A program made the position numbers and the translations under genes. Source: Fischerella sp. PCC 9605 (GTDB taxonomy: Bacteria; Cyanobacteriota; Cyanobacteriia; Cyanobacteriales; Nostocaceae). From it: a DNA stretch of 64,000 nt. The notes below the pieces were generated by a model that saw only the letters and a program-made list of their open reading frames with translations, did not search any database and was not told the DNA's origin. The stretch covers positions 304,518 to 368,517 of the forward strand of contig NZ_KI912148.1 in assembly GCF_000517105.1 (NCBI RefSeq), read 5' to 3'. Below are positions 1-8,422 of this stretch, piece by piece; position 1 is the stretch's first letter; each line of letters opens with the position of its first letter.

Positions 1-76
1 ATACAATTACATACGATCGGGAATATAATTTGTTATTGCTTATATTTGCACCTGACAATAGGTGCTTTTCTACTAT

Positions 77-198
77 TTGGTTAGTGGTTAGTGGTTGTAG
101 AGACGTGCCATGGCACGTCTGTACATTGGTTAGTGGTTAGTAGTTGGTAGTTTAATACCACTATCTACTATCCACTATCCAATATCCACTTACCACTT
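77..198. repeat. STRR heptamer arrays around a palindrome
   Basis: Heptamers of the TTAGTGG/TTAGTAG type are followed by complementary CCACTAT/CCACTTA units, so the region can fold on itself. Between them at 97-124 lies a near-perfect palindrome (arms GTAGAGACGTGCC and GGCACGTCTGTAC, one mismatch), related to elements at 4015 and 30197. The last codons of the neighbouring small gene (Leu-Lys-Trp-stop) lie in the edge of this array. Confidence 0.8.
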
Positions 199-450
199 TA
201 AGTATGCAGCTTCTATTCCCTGTTCTCGCTTAATCTTACTATCTTTTTCAAACCAAGCAATCACTTGCTTTGTGGTTAAATCTTCAACTGCAACATTGTA
301 TTCATCAGCAATGTGCTTCAAAAGTTTTAGTGATGAAATAGTCAATCTTGTTAAAAATTTCTCTGGAGAAGAAAGTAAAGCAGCATCGACTTGTGCTGAC
401 TCTTCCAAGGTTAGAAACTGTTCTGATGGATGTTGTGGTGGTAAATCCAT
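190..450 (-). CDS. conserved small hypothetical protein (86 aa)
   Basis: This 86-residue soluble protein starts at an ATG and has no signal peptide or membrane segment. It is rich in Leu, Lys and Glu and probably alpha-helical: an acidic N-terminal third (LEESAQVDAAL) leads to a basic amphipathic centre (RLTISSLKLLKHIADEY). I do not recognise the family. It has normal codon use and reads like a real cyanobacterial gene rather than a shadow frame. It lies downstream of sufR on the same strand, 110 bp away, and could be read through from it, but no functional link is evident. Its 3' end runs into a heptamer repeat array. Confidence 0.6.
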   Translation of the reverse strand: MDLPPQHPSEQFLTLEESAQVDAALLSSPEKFLTRLTISSLKLLKHIADEYNVAVEDLTTKQVIAWFEKDSKIKREQGIEAAYLKW

Positions 451-560
451 AAACTGTATATAAAACTAATTAATTCAAAAACAGTAATTAGTTTCGTAAA
501 ACAAATTACCAATTACCCATTATCTCTGACATACACTGAAGATGAAAGACTAATTTACTC

Positions 561-1235
561 TTATATTCTTTGTTTTCTCGCTTGCACTAAATAACCACAA
601 CGATGTTCGCCGTTAATAATCCAGTGGGTACGTTCTACTGTACAATCTGGTAGAACAGCGGCAAACATTTCTAATTCATGACCGCAAATAGTGGGGAAAG
701 ACTCTGCAAGGTTGGAAATAGCGCAGTTATGCTCCATTAAAATAAAGCGATCGCCACTTTCTGACTCAGTTGAGTCTAGGGGGTAGTACTCCGCCATATA
801 GCCTTCTGCTTTTCTCAGTTCTACTAAGGTAGCTACCCTTTCTGGTAAAGAACCTTCACCCAAGCGTTCTCGATATTCTTGTGCTTTACGCTCCCACTGT
901 TTTCTTAAAATCGTACTTACTTGGTCATGTCCTACCGTTTTTGCAACGGTGTCGAGTAACGAAACGGCAAACTCTCCATAGCTATCAGCCGCTTCTCGAC
1001 GGAGGCGATCGCGTCCCTTACTACTTAATTTATAGACGTGCTGCGGACGCCCCATTCCCGCCTGCACCGACGAATAGACAATCAGATCCTCCGTCTCCAA
1101 GTCTTTGAGATGACGACGAATCGCTTGGGGGCTAATATCTAATGCTGCGGCCAAATCAACAGCCGTAGCTTGAAAGTGTTTGAGGAGATATTCTAGGATA
1201 TCTTGCTTAGTTGAGGACTGGTGGGTAGTCGCCAT
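561..1235 (-). CDS. sufR: Fe-S cluster biogenesis repressor SufR
   Basis: SufR is the cyanobacterial repressor of the suf operon; it carries an Fe-S cluster and represses sufBCDS and itself when clusters are plentiful. The N-terminal part (about residues 8-75) is a winged helix-turn-helix (ALDISPQAIRRHLKDLE). The C-terminal half carries Cys171, Cys184, Cys198 and Cys213, spaced exactly CX12CX13CX14C, the arrangement described for SufR cluster ligands. Length 224 is typical. The gene is divergent from sufB, and two CAAC-N6-GTTG dyads lie in the 223-bp gap, as expected for joint control. The ATG start at 1235 leaves the HTH complete. Confidence 0.95.
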   Translation of the reverse strand: MATTHQSSTKQDILEYLLKHFQATAVDLAAALDISPQAIRRHLKDLETEDLIVYSSVQAGMGRPQHVYKLSSKGRDRLRREAADSYGEFAVSLLDTVAKTVGHDQVSTILRKQWERKAQEYRERLGEGSLPERVATLVELRKAEGYMAEYYPLDSTESESGDRFILMEHNCAISNLAESFPTICGHELEMFAAVLPDCTVERTHWIINGEHRCGYLVQARKQRI

Positions 1236-1272
1236 CGTCGTCCTAAAAATTCATGATTAAATTTCACTTTGA

Positions 1273-1286
1273 CAACAATATTGTTG
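1273..1286. promoter_or_regulatory. SufR operator, proximal to sufR
   Basis: CAAC-AATATT-GTTG is a perfect 14-bp palindrome matching the CAAC-N6-GTTG motif reported for Synechocystis SufR. It overlaps a TTGACA hexamer (1269-1274) reading toward sufB, although no -10 box sits at ideal spacing from it. Confidence 0.8.
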
Positions 1287-1317
1287 TTAATCTAGCGTAA
1301 AATGAAGATGTGTTAAA

Positions 1318-1331
1318 CAACATGGCTGTTG
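1318..1331. promoter_or_regulatory. SufR operator, proximal to sufB
   Basis: CAAC-ATGGCT-GTTG is a second match to CAAC-N6-GTTG with all eight conserved positions intact. Its centre is 45 bp from the first site. Two sites in a divergent gap fit combined autorepression and operon repression. Confidence 0.8.
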
Positions 1332-1458
1332 TTTTAGTAGTTATCCTTATTGTAACAGTCGTGTGACCATTCGGTAACACGAAATGGGAATTGGTTGTAA
1401 AAAGCCCGTCTCCCATCCTTAAAGAGATTAAATTTGCGAACACAAGAGAAAACTAACG

Positions 1459-2895
1459 ATGAGTGCCACTGTCAAAACCTTAGTTAATCAGCCCTACAAG
1501 TACGGCTTCGTTACCAAAATTGAGGCAGACACAATTCCCCGTGGACTAAACGAGGATGTCATCCGCACCATCTCTGCCAAGAAAAACGAGCCGGAATTTA
1601 TGTTGGAATTCCGTCTTAGAGCCTATCGCCAGTGGCAAAAAATGACAGAACCAACTTGGCCTAGCGTCAAGTATCCGCCAATTGATTATCAAAATATTAT
1701 TTACTACTCAGCGCCCAAGCAACAAGCCAAGAAAAAAAGCTTGGAAGAAGTCGATCCTACCCTTCTAGAAACTTTTGAGAAGCTAGGCATTCCTCTGTCA
1801 GAACAAAAGCGACTGGCGAACGTCGCCGTGGATGCGATTTTCGATAGTGTTTCCGTCGCCACTACCTTCAAAGAAAAACTGGCGAAAGAAGGGGTTATCT
1901 TCTGCTCTATTTCTGAAGCAATACAAGAATACCCAGAATTAGTCAAAAAGTACCTGGGTAGCGTTGTTCCCACAGCAGACAACTACTTTGCCGCCCTCAA
2001 TTCTGCTGTATTCAGCGATGGTTCCTTCGTCTACATTCCCAAAGGCGTCAAATGCCCAATGGAACTGTCTACCTACTTCCGCATCAACAGCGGCGATACA
2101 GGGCAATTCGAGCGGACATTAATTATCGCCGATGAAGACAGCTACGTTTCTTACCTGGAAGGCTGCACTGCACCAATGTATGACAGCAACCAGCTACATG
2201 CTGCGGTTGTGGAACTTGTTGCCCTCGACAACGCCGAGATTAAATACTCCACCGTGCAAAACTGGTACGCTGGGGATGAAAGCGGCAAAGGTGGTATTTA
2301 CAACTTTGTCACTAAGCGCGGTTTATGTCAGGGTGTAAATTCCAAGATTTCTTGGACTCAGGTAGAAACTGGTTCTGCTATCACTTGGAAGTATCCCAGC
2401 TGCGTGCTGGTAGGTGATAACTCCGTCGGTGAATTTTACTCGGTGGCGCTGACAAATAACATGCAGCAAGCCGATACCGGCACCAAGATGATTCACATTG
2501 GTAAAAACACCCGCAGTACGATTATTTCTAAGGGTATCTCTGCTGGTAAATCTAGTAACAGCTACCGGGGTTTGGTGAAAATCAACCCGAAGGCAAAAGG
2601 AGCGCGGAACTATTCCCAGTGCGACTCGATGCTGATTGGGGATAACGCCCATGCCAATACTTTCCCCTACATCCAAGTGCAAAATAATACAGCTAAAGTA
2701 GAGCATGAAGCTTCTACTTCCAAGATTGGGGAAGACCAATTATTTTACTTTGCACAGCGGGGCATTTCCTCAGAAGATGCAGTCAAGATGATGATTAGCG
2801 GCTTCTGTAAGGATGTGTTTAATAATTTGCCGATGGAATTCGCTGTCGAAGCTGATAAGCTGTTGAGTCTGAAGTTGGAAGGTAGTGTTGGGTAA
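1459..2895 (+). CDS. sufB: Fe-S cluster assembly scaffold subunit SufB
   Basis: SufB is the scaffold subunit of the SufBC2D complex on which Fe-S clusters are built. The 478-residue length and the conserved SufB blocks are present, including the beta-helix region ([31 protein letters not shown]) and the C-terminal block [25 protein letters not shown] shared with SufD. It is the first gene of sufBCDS, downstream of the two SufR sites, and starts at an ATG preceded by an A-rich leader (agagaaaactaacg). A repeat-filled 89-bp gap separates it from sufC. Confidence 0.97.
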   Translation: MSATVKTLVNQPYKYGFVTKIEADTIPRGLNEDVIRTISAKKNEPEFMLEFRLRAYRQWQKMTEPTWPSVKYPPIDYQNIIYYSAPKQQAKKKSLEEVDPTLLETFEKLGIPLSEQKRLANVAVDAIFDSVSVATTFKEKLAKEGVIFCSISEAIQEYPELVKKYLGSVVPTADNYFAALNSAVFSDGSFVYIPKGVKCPMELSTYFRINSGDTGQFERTLIIADEDSYVSYLEGCTAPMYDSNQLHAAVVELVALDNAEIKYSTVQNWYAGDESGKGGIYNFVTKRGLCQGVNSKISWTQVETGSAITWKYPSCVLVGDNSVGEFYSVALTNNMQQADTGTKMIHIGKNTRSTIISKGISAGKSSNSYRGLVKINPKAKGARNYSQCDSMLIGDNAHANTFPYIQVQNNTAKVEHEASTSKIGEDQLFYFAQRGISSEDAVKMMISGFCKDVFNNLPMEFAVEADKLLSLKLEGSVG

Positions 2896-2897
2896 CT

Positions 2898-2962
2898 TGG
2901 TGTCTTGGTGCCTTGGTGGTTAAAAATACTATTGAACCACTAAGACACTAAGACACAAAGAA
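2898..2962. repeat. inverted heptamer repeats between sufB and sufC
   Basis: CTTGGTG-type units are followed after a short loop by CACTAAG/ACAC units, giving an imperfect hairpin that fills most of the sufB-sufC gap. Similar units occur near 52065 and 63230. It has no clear terminator T-run, so operon continuity is plausible. Confidence 0.6.
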
Positions 2963-2984
2963 AGAATTTATAAAGAGAGAGAAC

Positions 2985-3764
2985 ATGATTATTGAAAATA
3001 GTGAAGTGGTGCTGTCAGTGCGTGACTTGACAGCTGAAGTTGATGGGACACCAATTCTCACGGGTGTGAATCTGGAGGTGCGTTTGGGAGAAATCCACGC
3101 CATCATGGGGCCAAATGGTTCTGGTAAGAGTACTTTTTCCAAGGTGTTGGCTGGACATCCGGCGTATGAGGTGACTGGCGGTGAAGTGATTTTCCAGGGG
3201 CAAAACCTGCTGGAAATGGAACCGGAAGAACGCGCGAGGACTGGAATATTTTTGGCGTTTCAGTACCCGTTAGAGATTCCGGGTGTCAGCAATTTGGATT
3301 TCTTGCGCGTGGCTTACAATTCTCGTCGGAAGGCGCAAGGTTTAGAAGAATTGGATGCATTTGATTTTGACGATCTCATCGACGAAAAGCTGGAAGTCGT
3401 GAAAATGGACTCTACTTTTCTCAATCGGAGTGTGAATGAGGGTTTTTCTGGTGGCGAGAAAAAGCGGAATGAAATTCTGCAAATGGCGCTATTAGAACCG
3501 AAGCTGGCTATTTTGGATGAAACAGATTCAGGTTTGGATATTGATGCCTTGAAGATTGTGGCGAATGGGGTAAACCAGTTAGCTAGCCCAGAGAATGCTA
3601 CGATCATGATTACCCATTACCAGCGGTTACTTAATTACATTGTGCCGGACTATGTTCACGTCATGGCAAAAGGACGGATTATTAAGTCTGGCGGTAAGGA
3701 GTTGGCACTGGAGTTAGAATCCCGTGGCTATGACTGGTTGTTAGAAGAGTTGGTGGGTGTGTAA
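2985..3764 (+). CDS. sufC: Fe-S cluster assembly ATPase SufC
   Basis: SufC is the ABC-type ATPase of the SufBCD scaffold, a soluble protein without a transport role. The Walker [10 protein letters not shown] is at residues 42-50, the signature SGGEK at 155-159, and Walker B LAILDE at 174-179, followed by the D-loop (SGLD). Length 259 is normal. The TAA stop overlaps the sufD start by one base (TAATG), so the two genes are translationally coupled. Confidence 0.97.
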   Translation: MIIENSEVVLSVRDLTAEVDGTPILTGVNLEVRLGEIHAIMGPNGSGKSTFSKVLAGHPAYEVTGGEVIFQGQNLLEMEPEERARTGIFLAFQYPLEIPGVSNLDFLRVAYNSRRKAQGLEELDAFDFDDLIDEKLEVVKMDSTFLNRSVNEGFSGGEKKRNEILQMALLEPKLAILDETDSGLDIDALKIVANGVNQLASPENATIMITHYQRLLNYIVPDYVHVMAKGRIIKSGGKELALELESRGYDWLLEELVGV

Positions 3765-5137
3765 TGTCTATTCAAGTTTCTCCCAGTCCAATTCCTAACT
3801 CGAATGCAACCACTCTGACTTCAACTCTACTCGATAGAGATGCTTATCTGACTGAGTTGTTAAATCAAGTAACTGCATCAAAATCAGAGGGTTGGTTGCA
3901 ACAGTTGCGCGATCGCGCTGGCAATTGGGTACGTCATTCTGTTTTGCCTACCACCCGCGATGAAGAATGGCGCTTTACCGATTTATCGCCTTTACGGCAG
4001 GTGAAATTTAATAATGTAGAGACGCGAAATTTCGCGTCTCTACAACCCCATTTTTTACCGGAAGCTGCTAACTCTCGCTTGGTATTTGTGAACGGTGTTT
4101 ATGCACCTGAGTTATCAGCCGTTTCTGGATTACCAGATGGAGTAGTAGTTAGCAATTTAGCACAGACGTTACATGTAACTTCTCTACAATCCCGCGTGCA
4201 GCAGTATTTAGCACAAGCAGAAGGGGCACTGGAAGTTTTTACCGCCCTCAACACTGCTGGCATAACTGATGTGGCTGTGGTTTGGGTTCCTAAGAACGTG
4301 GTAGTAGAAACACCAATTCATTTGGTATTCGTTGCTGCTGGTGAGGAACCGATAATTTGTCAGCCGCGTTGTTTGGTAGTCGCAGAAAGCGGTTCTCAGG
4401 TGAGTTTGGTGGAAGAGTATGTGGCAGGCAATATGCCTTCACAACAACAGGTTTATTTCACCAATGTAGTGACGGAAATTTGGATAGAAGATAATGCTCA
4501 GGTGAATCACACTCGGGTGGAGTGGGATGGTACTGAAGCTTTTCACGTTGGTAAAACTGCCGTTACGCAAGCACGTTACAGTCGCTATACCTGTAATGCC
4601 GTTACTTTGGGTGGGAAGATTTCACGCCACAATTTAGAGATTTTGCAAACTGGTGAGCAAACAGAGACTACTCTGAATGGGTTGACAATGATTGGTGGAA
4701 ACCAGTTAGCAGATACTCATAGTGCGATCGCACTTAATCATCCTTATGGTATGAGTCAGCAATTGCATAAGACGATAGTAGGCGATCGCGCTCATGCGGT
4801 ATTCAACGGTAAAATTTTTGTTCCCAAACCAGCGCAGTTGACAGACGCAGCGCAATTGAATCGCAATTTGCTACTATCATCTAAAGCCAGAGTTGATACC
4901 AAACCCCAACTAGAAATTACCGCAGATAATGTTAAATGCGCTCACGGTGCTACCGTCAGTCAGTTAGAAGATGATGAAATCTTCTACCTGCAAAGCCGGG
5001 GTATCGATCAAGAAAGTGCGCGTAACTTATTAATTAACGCCTTTGCTGCCGAAATCATCAACCACATACCACTTTCCTCCCTGCGTGAAAAACTCACACA
5101 AACAGTCAACAGTTATCAGTCAATCACCAATGACTAA
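3764..5137 (+). CDS. sufD: Fe-S cluster assembly protein SufD
   Basis: SufD partners SufB in the SufBC2D scaffold. The C-terminal SUF domain includes GKIFVPKPAQLTDAAQLNRN and the block IFYLQSRGIDQESARNLLINAFAAEII, parallel to the end of SufB. Length 457 is in range. The start overlaps the sufC stop. Two oddities are visible. A 30-bp perfect palindrome of the kind scattered between genes lies inside the gene around codons 84-94 and is read in frame (roughly VETRNFASLQ). The last residues (SITND) and the stop codon come from a heptamer array that continues to the sufS start. Confidence 0.96.
   Translation: MSIQVSPSPIPNSNATTLTSTLLDRDAYLTELLNQVTASKSEGWLQQLRDRAGNWVRHSVLPTTRDEEWRFTDLSPLRQVKFNNVETRNFASLQPHFLPEAANSRLVFVNGVYAPELSAVSGLPDGVVVSNLAQTLHVTSLQSRVQQYLAQAEGALEVFTALNTAGITDVAVVWVPKNVVVETPIHLVFVAAGEEPIICQPRCLVVAESGSQVSLVEEYVAGNMPSQQQVYFTNVVTEIWIEDNAQVNHTRVEWDGTEAFHVGKTAVTQARYSRYTCNAVTLGGKISRHNLEILQTGEQTETTLNGLTMIGGNQLADTHSAIALNHPYGMSQQLHKTIVGDRAHAVFNGKIFVPKPAQLTDAAQLNRNLLLSSKARVDTKPQLEITADNVKCAHGATVSQLEDDEIFYLQSRGIDQESARNLLINAFAAEIINHIPLSSLREKLTQTVNSYQSITND
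4015..4044. repeat. 30-bp perfect palindrome inside sufD
   Basis: TGTAGAGACGCGAAA is followed immediately by its exact reverse complement. The same arms bracket the larger element at 30197-30250, and a variant lies at 97-124. Its length of 30 bp is a multiple of three, so the sufD frame is kept. Confidence 0.9.
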
Positions 5138-5163
5138 TAACTAATAACTAATGACTAATGACT
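5120..5163. repeat. ACTAATG/ACTAATA heptamer array at the sufD-sufS junction
   Basis: About six 7-bp units (ACTAATA, ACTAATG and variants) run across the sufD stop at 5135-5137 and the sufS start. The array supplies one gene's stop and the next gene's ATG. Confidence 0.8.
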
Positions 5164-6435
5164 AAAATGACTTTTACCCAAGAAAGAACCCTTGCCAATA
5201 AAGTCCGTCTTGACTTCCCGATATTACATCAGGAAGTCAATGGCAAACCCTTAGTTTACTTTGACAACGCTGCGACATCTCAAAAACCTCTGCTCGTACT
5301 TAATACCCTACGGGATTACTACGAACAGTACAATTCTAATGTCCATCGCGGCGTACACACCCTCAGTGCCAAAGCTACCGATGCTTACGAAGCAGCGCGA
5401 GACAAAGTTGCTGCGTTCATAAATGCTGCATCGCGTCAGGAAATTGTTTTCACCCGCAATGCAACTGAAGCGATTAATTTGGTTGCTTACAGCTGGGGAA
5501 TGAACAATTTGCAGCCAGGAGACGAAATTATCTTGTCGGTGATGGAACACCACAGTAATATCGTTCCTTGGCAGTTTGTCGCCGCAAAAACGGGTGCGGT
5601 GTTGAAGTATGTAGAATTGACACCAGAAGAAACTTTTGATTTGGAACAGTTCCAAAAACTGCTTTCCGAGAAAACAAAATTGGTCTCAGTGGTGCATGTT
5701 TCTAACACTTTGGGTTGCATTAACCCAGTGGCAGAAATTTGCACTCTAGCACACACATACGGGGCAAAAGTATTAATTGATGCTTGCCAGAGTGTACCCC
5801 ACATGCCCGTTGACGTACAGCAAATTGACTGTGATTGGTTAGTAGCTTCCGGTCATAAAATGTGCGCCCCAACAGGGATTGGCTTGTTGTACGGCAAGTT
5901 GGAATTACTGCAAGCCATGCCACCGTTTTTGGGTGGTGGAGAAATGATCGCTGAGGTATTTTTAGACTATTCCACCTACGCAGATTTACCGCATAAATTT
6001 GAAGCTGGTACACCTGCGATTGGAGAAGCGATCGCCCTTGGTGCAGCAGTTGACTACCTCACCGGAATAGGCATGGATAAAATCCACGCCTACGAAGCAG
6101 AATTAACTGCTTACCTATTCGAGCAATTAGAAAAAATTCCCCAAATTAGAATTTACGGGCCGAAACCGGATGCAAAAGGTGAAGGTAGAGCTGCGCTTGC
6201 TGCATTTACTGCCACAGAAGTCCATGCTAACGACTTATCGACATTATTAGATCAAGAAGGCGTTGCCATCCGTTCTGGACACCACTGCACACAACCATTA
6301 CACCGCTACTTAGGTGCTGCTGCAACTGCACGGGCAAGTTTATCTTTCTACAACACCCGTGAGGAAATTGATGTTTTCATCAAAGCATTGAAGGAAACCA
6401 TCGACTTTTTTAGCAGTATTTTCGGTGAAATGTAG
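5158..6435 (+). CDS. sufS: SufS-type cysteine desulfurase
   Basis: SufS takes sulfur from L-cysteine as a persulfide for cluster assembly. It is a group II PLP enzyme: the PLP lysine is Lys234 in ASGHKM, and the catalytic cysteine is Cys377 in the RSGHHCTQP loop typical of SufS/CsdA rather than IscS. Length 425 is slightly above the common 405-420. The ATG at 5158 lies in a heptamer repeat with no Shine-Dalgarno sequence; the ATG at 5167 (MTFTQERT) is an equally good start. It ends the suf operon, with a hairpin terminator 70 bp downstream. Confidence 0.96.
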   Translation: MTKMTFTQERTLANKVRLDFPILHQEVNGKPLVYFDNAATSQKPLLVLNTLRDYYEQYNSNVHRGVHTLSAKATDAYEAARDKVAAFINAASRQEIVFTRNATEAINLVAYSWGMNNLQPGDEIILSVMEHHSNIVPWQFVAAKTGAVLKYVELTPEETFDLEQFQKLLSEKTKLVSVVHVSNTLGCINPVAEICTLAHTYGAKVLIDACQSVPHMPVDVQQIDCDWLVASGHKMCAPTGIGLLYGKLELLQAMPPFLGGGEMIAEVFLDYSTYADLPHKFEAGTPAIGEAIALGAAVDYLTGIGMDKIHAYEAELTAYLFEQLEKIPQIRIYGPKPDAKGEGRAALAAFTATEVHANDLSTLLDQEGVAIRSGHHCTQPLHRYLGAAATARASLSFYNTREEIDVFIKALKETIDFFSSIFGEM

Positions 6436-6485
6436 GGTGAGTAAATATATGCCTATAGATGGCTACACAAACTAAGCTTGCCTAT

Positions 6486-6497
6486 GCCTATATAGGC
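6486..6497. repeat. GCCTATATAGGC palindrome
   Basis: This is a perfect 12-bp palindrome within a short run of GCCTAT/GGCTACAC direct repeats (6449-6502). A close relative, GCCTACATAGGC, lies upstream of the first HAF-repeat gene (26217-26228). Its role is unknown. Confidence 0.4.
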
Positions 6498-6504
6498 TAC
6501 ACAT

Positions 6505-6530
6505 AAAGTCCGCATTTGCGGGCTTTGTTT
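6505..6530 (+). terminator. terminator of the suf operon
   Basis: The stem is AAAGTCCGC/GCGGGCTTT (one G-T pair) with loop ATTT, followed by GTTT. It lies 70 bp after the sufS stop on the same strand. Confidence 0.7.
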
Positions 6531-6608
6531 CTACGGTTGGAATTTTCAATCTCAAAGATTTGGGTAAAAATAGAATTAAGCTGCTTTAGAAATTATCCAA
6601 CTTAAAAG

Positions 6609-7241
6609 ATGGTTGCCACGTCAACACCTGCCGAGCAAAGAACGGTACTACATAACGTTAGTTGGGAAACCTTTGAAGCCTTGCTGAAAGATACAGGTGA
6701 GGAGAGAGGTTCTCGCTTTGCTTATGAAGATGGCACTTTAGAAATAATGACTCCACTTTTTGAACATGAAAATCCCAAAATTCAGTTTGATCGTTTTATC
6801 TTAGTTTTAGCTGAAGAATTAGGGATTGAAATTAAAAGTGGTGGTTCTACAACATTGAAAAGACGCATTGCAAAAAGAGGGATAGAACCTGATAATTGTT
6901 TCTATATACAAAATGAGCTAACAGTTAGAGGTAGGGAAACAATAAATTTAGAAACTGACCCTCCACCTGACCTAGCAATTGAAATTGATATTACAAATAG
7001 TTCAGTTAATAAATTTAGAATTTATTCAGCGCTAGGTGTCTCAGAACTGTGGCGATATGATGGAGAAGTTCTAAAATTTTATCAGCTGGTAGAGGGGCAA
7101 TATATAGAGCGTGAATTTAGTGTTGCCTTTCCCATAGTTTCGGTAAGTGATATTCATAGATTTATTGAGCAGAGTAAAACTATGGGGGAGATTGCCTTGC
7201 TGAAGTCTTTTCGTACTTGGGTGAGGGAAACGATAGGATAG
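6609..7241 (+). CDS. Uma2 family protein (putative PD-(D/E)XK nuclease)
   Basis: The 210-residue protein fits the Uma2/DUF820 family, greatly expanded in cyanobacteria and predicted to adopt the restriction-endonuclease fold. The family core is visible: RFAYEDGTLEIMTP near residues 36-50, EPDNCFYI near 96-103, and DPPPDLAIEIDITNSS near 118-133, where Asp and the E-x-D pair are the presumed metal ligands; then ALGVSELWRYDG. No biological substrate is established for the family. It stands alone between the suf terminator and a convergent gene. The start is the ATG following AACTTAAAAG. Confidence 0.85.
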   Translation: MVATSTPAEQRTVLHNVSWETFEALLKDTGEERGSRFAYEDGTLEIMTPLFEHENPKIQFDRFILVLAEELGIEIKSGGSTTLKRRIAKRGIEPDNCFYIQNELTVRGRETINLETDPPPDLAIEIDITNSSVNKFRIYSALGVSELWRYDGEVLKFYQLVEGQYIEREFSVAFPIVSVSDIHRFIEQSKTMGEIALLKSFRTWVRETIG

Positions 7242-7392
7242 TACCGCTGTGCGGAAGTCAAAAGTCACGCATTCAAAAGTCAAAAGTCAAAAAGCTTATT
7301 ATCTAGGCTTTTCGTTGATTTAGAATGGTAGCTTTATTTCCGCCGTGCTGTAATAGTTAACTCTTTATTATTATCAGTTTGCCCCCAGAAAA

Positions 7393-7421
7393 CCCCTGCC
7401 GATCACCTCAGCAAGCAGGGG
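7393..7421 (-). terminator. hairpin terminator, minus strand
   Basis: Arms CCCCTGC and GCAGGGG enclose 15 nt. Read on the minus strand it is followed by TTTTC and sits 34 bp past the stop of the inositol monophosphatase gene. It may also stop readthrough from the convergent Uma2 gene. Confidence 0.6.
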
Positions 7422-7454
7422 AGTTCACACAATCAACTTAGAAAGTAGCTAAGT

Positions 7455-8261
7455 TCAAACTTTCAACTCTTCCAGAAACGGCATAAACACCGATACCAAT
7501 TCCGGACGACTGACAACCAAGGTAGGGAAAGAGCGATCGCTATAATCAACCCCTGCTAATAAAGGAAACGGTTCTGATTTCAGCGATATCCAACTTCCTC
7601 CAGCTGCTTGGACTATCACCCAAGCAGCGGCTATGTCCCAAACTTTTGGTGTCGCCTCAATCCCACCCAAAACCGCCCCTGTCGCCACGGTGAGGAAGTT
7701 GTAGCTAGCAACACCTAACATCCTGATTTTGCAGGGAAAGTTTTTTTGCATCACTGAGGTACTGCGCGAACAGAGGTTAAAGAAGTGATGATTGCTGGGA
7801 ACTTCGCTACTGGTATGAATGGGATGAAAATTGCGAAAAGCGCCAGTGGGGACTGCTAAGCCTGACGAACCTTTCCAGAAGCCGTGAAAAGCTTCTGCCA
7901 ACGGTGGCACGTAAACGTAACCAAATACAGGTGTGCCTTGATACAATAAACCCAGTGAAATCGACCAAATAGGGATGCCGCGTGTAAAGTTGGTAGTACC
8001 ATCCAAGGGGTCAATTACCCAGCACCATTCCGTACCAGGAAAAACCTTATCACCTTCTTCAGTCAAAATACCATAACCAGGAAAAGTAGAAGCGATCGCA
8101 TCTTGCAGTTGTTGATCCGCCCATTTATCGGCACGCGTTACCAAACTGCCATCAGCTTTATGCAAAGCCTGTACCTGCCCAAAATCTTGCATTAACTGCT
8201 TGCCCACCCTGGCGGTAGTAGTTTGGGCAAATTCCAACACAGTAGTCCAAAATTCAGTCAT
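7455..8261 (-). CDS. inositol monophosphatase family protein
   Basis: This is a Mg2+-dependent sugar or inositol phosphatase of the IMPase/FIG superfamily. The metal-binding motif DPLDGTTNF starts at Asp84, with the upstream Glu in LTEEGD (67-71) and the C-terminal WDIAA motif present. Length 268 is normal. Substrate cannot be told from sequence: inositol-1-phosphate, histidinol-phosphate and other phosphates are all used in the family. A composite repeat lies between it and the next gene upstream, so it probably has its own promoter. Confidence 0.88.
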   Translation of the reverse strand: MTEFWTTVLEFAQTTTARVGKQLMQDFGQVQALHKADGSLVTRADKWADQQLQDAIASTFPGYGILTEEGDKVFPGTEWCWVIDPLDGTTNFTRGIPIWSISLGLLYQGTPVFGYVYVPPLAEAFHGFWKGSSGLAVPTGAFRNFHPIHTSSEVPSNHHFFNLCSRSTSVMQKNFPCKIRMLGVASYNFLTVATGAVLGGIEATPKVWDIAAAWVIVQAAGGSWISLKSEPFPLLAGVDYSDRSFPTLVVSRPELVSVFMPFLEELKV

Positions 8262-8422
8262 TTTAAAAATGGTAGTAGTTAGTGGTTGTTTGTTGTTTGG
8301 AATAACCTACCCTGCGGGTACTCTACGAGAAGCCGCCCTGCGGGCGTCTACGTCAGTTGCTCATGGGGGGAACCCCCAAGACCGCACTGACTCACCACCA
8401 ACCAACAACCAACCATCAACAA
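8262..8422. repeat. composite repeat: heptamer arrays flanking a 78-bp element
   Basis: TTAGTGG/TTGTTTG units (8270-8300) and CCAACCA/ACAACCA units (8396-8425) face each other around an element at 8319-8396. That element starts TACTCTACGAGAAGCCGC and ends CTGACTCACC, and a second copy is at 14917-15002. CCCTGCGGG occurs just before and within it. The whole gap is repeat. Confidence 0.75.
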
